Assembly: GCA_017417085.1 (NCBI GenBank)
Contig: JAFPZV010000008.1
Coordinates: forward strand, 1 to 7,875
Origin: Deltaproteobacteria bacterium
GTDB taxonomy: Bacteria > Desulfobacterota > Desulfuromonadia > Desulfuromonadales > JAAYDE01
Direction: 5' to 3'
Length of the DNA: 7,875 bases
Positions within the stretch are counted from its first letter, which is position 1; each line of letters starts with the position of its first letter. Of the stretch, positions 5,693-7,875 are shown piece after piece. The translations under genes were made by a program, and so were the position numbers. A model generated the notes under the pieces. That model did not search any database. It worked only from the letters and a program-made list of their open reading frames with translations, and had not been told where the DNA came from.

Positions 5693-6520
5693 ATGAAAAA
5701 AGCAGTATGGGCAGTTCTGGTAGCCGGCCTCGCGCTGATCTTCGCGGGAAGCGCCATGGCGAAAAACGACACGGGCCGCACGGTTGAGCAGATCAAGAAG
5801 AGCAAACAAATCGTCATCGCGGTGTTCAGTGACAAAAAGCCTTTTGGCTATGTCGACGAAAACGGCGAATATCAGGGCTACGACGTCTACTTTGCCAACC
5901 GCATCGCCAAAGACCTGGGCGTGAAAGTCAAGTTCGTTCCTGTTGAACCGGCCGCCCGCGTTGAGGTGCTGGATACCAACAAGGTTGACCTCGTACTGGC
6001 CAACTTTACGAAGACGCCGGAGCGCGCACAAAAAGTCGACTTCGCCCTGCCCTACATGAAGGTGGCGCTGGGTGTCGTTTCCAAGGAAAGCGCACTCATC
6101 ACCGCTCCGGAACAGCTGAACGGCAAAACGCTCATCATCGTCAAGGGCACGACGGCTGAAACCTATTTCTCCGAAAACTATCCGAAAGTGAAGCTGCTCA
6201 AGTTCGAGATGTATGCAGACGCCTACAAAGCGCTGCTGGATGGCCGCGGCGACGCCTTCAGCACTGACAATACGGAAGTGCTGGCCTGGGCAATTGAAAA
6301 TCCCGGCTACAAAGTCGGCATCGAATCGCTTGGCAATCTCGACACGATCAATCCGGCGATCAAAAAAGGCAATGCCAGCCTGATGAAATGGCTCAACGAG
6401 GAGATCGTCAAACTGGGCACCGAAAACTTCTTCCACGCCGACTATGAAGCCACCCTGCGGGCGGTCTACGGTGCAGAAAGCGACGCCAACAGCATCGTTG
6501 TAGAGGGTGGAAAGATCTGA
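5693..6520 (+). CDS. Periplasmic amino acid (probably cysteine) binding protein, CjaA-like
   Basis: This 275-residue protein is a family 3 solute-binding protein and the ligand receptor of the importer. ATG 5693 is the start: AGGAGG lies at 5680-5685, seven bases upstream, and a Sec signal peptide follows (MKKAVWAVLVAGLALIFAGS, cleavage after AMA at 23). No lipobox Cys is present, so it should be free in the periplasm. Family landmarks are DKKPFGYVDENGEYQGYD (47-64), the carboxylate-binding Arg111 in FTKTPERAQKVDFALPY, and Asp192 in FSTDNTEV, which normally binds the ligand's amino group. From memory, the segments FTKTPER, FALPYMKVALGVV, KGTTAETYF, PAIKKG, FFHADY and the C-terminal VVEGGKI closely track the cysteine-binding CjaA of Campylobacter. 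Cysteine or cystine is therefore the likely ligand, though another polar amino acid cannot be excluded. A strong terminator follows. Confidence 0.92.
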   Translation: MKKAVWAVLVAGLALIFAGSAMAKNDTGRTVEQIKKSKQIVIAVFSDKKPFGYVDENGEYQGYDVYFANRIAKDLGVKVKFVPVEPAARVEVLDTNKVDLVLANFTKTPERAQKVDFALPYMKVALGVVSKESALITAPEQLNGKTLIIVKGTTAETYFSENYPKVKLLKFEMYADAYKALLDGRGDAFSTDNTEVLAWAIENPGYKVGIESLGNLDTINPAIKKGNASLMKWLNEEIVKLGTENFFHADYEATLRAVYGAESDANSIVVEGGKI

Positions 6521-6545
6521 GAAAGCTTTCCCAAAAACGATATGG

Positions 6546-6576
6546 AAAAAGCCCCGGCCAAAAACCGGGGCTTTTT
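6546..6576. terminator. Strong bidirectional intrinsic terminator
   Basis: GCCCCGG (6551-6557) and CCGGGGC (6565-6571) form a perfect GC stem, flanked by AAAAA (6546-6550) and TTTTTT (6572-6577), with a seven-base loop. It closes the importer operon on + and, because of the A-run on the other side, also the minus-strand ATPase gene whose stop is at 6595-6597. Confidence 0.93.
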
Positions 6577-6594
6577 TGTTCTTATTCGGACAGA

Positions 6595-7815
6595 TTATGT
6601 GAGGTCCGTTTTCCCGATCAACCACTCCAGGGCATTGATCCTGCGAATGCCTTCATAATCGGCTTCCGGATCCTCATCCAGCGTGAGTATCACTTTGGGA
6701 TAGTTGTCTGAAATCTTTTGCAGAGACGTGAGCTCACGACGGAGAGTGCTTTCATCCCGCACGCTGGATGCAACCTGGATATACTGAACACCACGCTGGT
6801 TTCTTGCGACAAAGTCCACTTCCCCATCGTCGATCTTGCCGACAGAAATCTCATAGCCCCGGCGGAGCAATTCCAGATAGACGATGTTCTCCAGAATATG
6901 TCCCACATCTGTGCCACTGGTCCCGAGCAGCATATAACGCAGGCCGATATCAACCACGTAATATTTTTCCAGCGTTTTCAGATATTGCTTTCCGCGGATG
7001 TTGTAGCGCTTTGCCCGATAGAGAATGAAACTCTCCATTAGCCCTTCCAGATACCGTTCCACAGTTTTCACGTCAATTTTTCGTCCGGAGGAAGTCATGG
7101 TATCCGCAATTTTTTTTGTAGACAGCTGGCTTCCGATGCTGTCGAACACGAACCGGGTCACACTCTCCAGCATCATGGTGTCCGCGATCTTTTTCCGGGC
7201 GGCGATATCCTTGACCACGATTGTGTTGTACACACCTTCCAGATAATCCCGTAGCGCAGCCGGCTGTCCCTTAAGTTCCAGCGCATAGGGAAAGGAACTT
7301 CCTAGAAGATAGTCCCGGTACTTTCCCGCAAGATTTTCTTCGTTACCCGTAGAGAGTACATATTCGCCGAAAGACAGGGGCAGCATTTTGATCTCCACAT
7401 AACGCCCGGAGATCAGTGTGGCAATTTCGCTGGAAAGCATGTAGGCATTGGAGCCGGTCAGGTAGATATCCACATTTTTCCGGATATAAAGGCTGTCGAT
7501 CACGGCAGGGAAGTCGGTGCAATGCTGAATCTCGTCAAGAAACACATATGTCATCTTTCCAGGAACAAGACGCTCTTTGACGTAGGCGTGTAAGGCCGCA
7601 GGCTCCCGCAAGGAGAAGAAATCAAAATCCTCAAGATTCACCGCAACAATTTGATTCTCCGAAATACCCCCATTTGCGCGCAGATAGTCCTGATAGATCT
7701 CCAGCAAAGTGGATTTTCCGCAACGCCGGACACCGGTTACGACTTTGATTACTTGCTTGTCGCGGAAACTGACAAGCTTATCCAGATATTCTTTCCGCTC
7801 CAGTCTTTGCAGCAT
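6595..7815 (-). CDS. AAA_14/DUF4143 family ATPase
   Basis: This 406-residue protein has an N-terminal P-loop ATPase domain: Walker A GVRRCGKST (28-36), Walker B TYVFLDEIQ (89-97) with Asp94 and Glu95, and a sensor-like LTGSNA (119-124) leading into SGRYVEIKMLPLSFGEY (136-152), a hallmark of this family. A DUF4143 region spans about 190-345. Near the C-terminus EVDFVARNQRGVQYIQVAS (332-350) resembles the PD-(D/E)xK-type fold seen at this site in relatives, with Gln347 where an active nuclease would have Lys. The protein is cytoplasmic and its biological role is not established. I chose ATG 7815, with GGAGG at 7825-7829 nine bases upstream; an ATG at 7845 adds ten residues without support. Two sampled lines have about 48% GC, below the importer (about 58% in one line), consistent with transfer. 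No partner gene is visible within the window. Confidence 0.9.
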   Translation of the reverse strand: MLQRLERKEYLDKLVSFRDKQVIKVVTGVRRCGKSTLLEIYQDYLRANGGISENQIVAVNLEDFDFFSLREPAALHAYVKERLVPGKMTYVFLDEIQHCTDFPAVIDSLYIRKNVDIYLTGSNAYMLSSEIATLISGRYVEIKMLPLSFGEYVLSTGNEENLAGKYRDYLLGSSFPYALELKGQPAALRDYLEGVYNTIVVKDIAARKKIADTMMLESVTRFVFDSIGSQLSTKKIADTMTSSGRKIDVKTVERYLEGLMESFILYRAKRYNIRGKQYLKTLEKYYVVDIGLRYMLLGTSGTDVGHILENIVYLELLRRGYEISVGKIDDGEVDFVARNQRGVQYIQVASSVRDESTLRRELTSLQKISDNYPKVILTLDEDPEADYEGIRRINALEWLIGKTDLT

Positions 7816-7875
7816 CGTATCGCACCTCCATTGCCACCCCAACAAAGCATATCATCCAAAAACTGAGAAAAAAGC

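Noticed and set aside
5672..6625. 317-residue minus-strand frame opposite the binding-protein gene
   Set aside because: It is antisense to a well-supported gene, runs through the strong terminator and overlaps the end of the ATPase gene, and its composition is that of a mirror frame.
7846..7851. TATGCT on the minus strand as a -10 box for the DUF4143 gene
   Set aside because: Four of six matches only, and the position of a -35 box runs close to the window edge without a clear match.

Overview
The window looks like a moderately GC-rich Gram-negative chromosome. Periplasmic proteins carry Sec signal peptides, and the genes are compact with good Shine-Dalgarno (SD) sequences. The substrate-binding protein resembles, as I recall it, the CjaA cysteine-binding protein of Campylobacter. 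Coding style and gene mix would suit a Desulfovibrio/Bilophila-like or other anaerobic gut bacterium, but no marker gene here fixes the taxon and that placement is a guess.

Layout. Bases 1-101 hold the 3' end of an unidentified + strand gene. Bases 197-583 (+) encode a small, AT-rich, two-repeat ankyrin protein whose SD sits in a small hairpin. On the minus strand, 3122-1767 encodes a MATE multidrug/metabolite efflux transporter. It is followed 76 bases downstream by an exported Sel1-repeat protein (1690-755) that ends at an intrinsic terminator (717-747). No terminator was seen between these two, so they may be co-transcribed. A 389-base divergent intergenic region (3123-3511) holds one plausible promoter for each direction and an unusually structured leader with hairpins and short tandem repeats.

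On the + strand, 3512-6520 is a complete polar amino acid (PAAT/HAAT-type) ABC importer: two membrane permeases overlapping by 23 bases, an ATPase, and a periplasmic binding protein, closed by a strong terminator at 6546-6576. The binding protein would capture an amino acid, probably cysteine or cystine, the two permeases form the channel, and the ATPase powers uptake. On the minus strand, 7815-6595 encodes an AAA_14/DUF4143-type ATPase. Its base composition is lower in GC than the importer's, which fits a horizontally mobile family; it shares the bidirectional terminator with the importer.

Most of the window is ordinary, well-known gene families. The parts that deserve a second look are non-coding: the importer leader with repeats that can pair in alternative ways, and the SD-occluding hairpin of the ankyrin gene. 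At the protein level, the aligned cysteine ladder in the Sel1 protein stands out. I do not see a convincing new multi-gene system.
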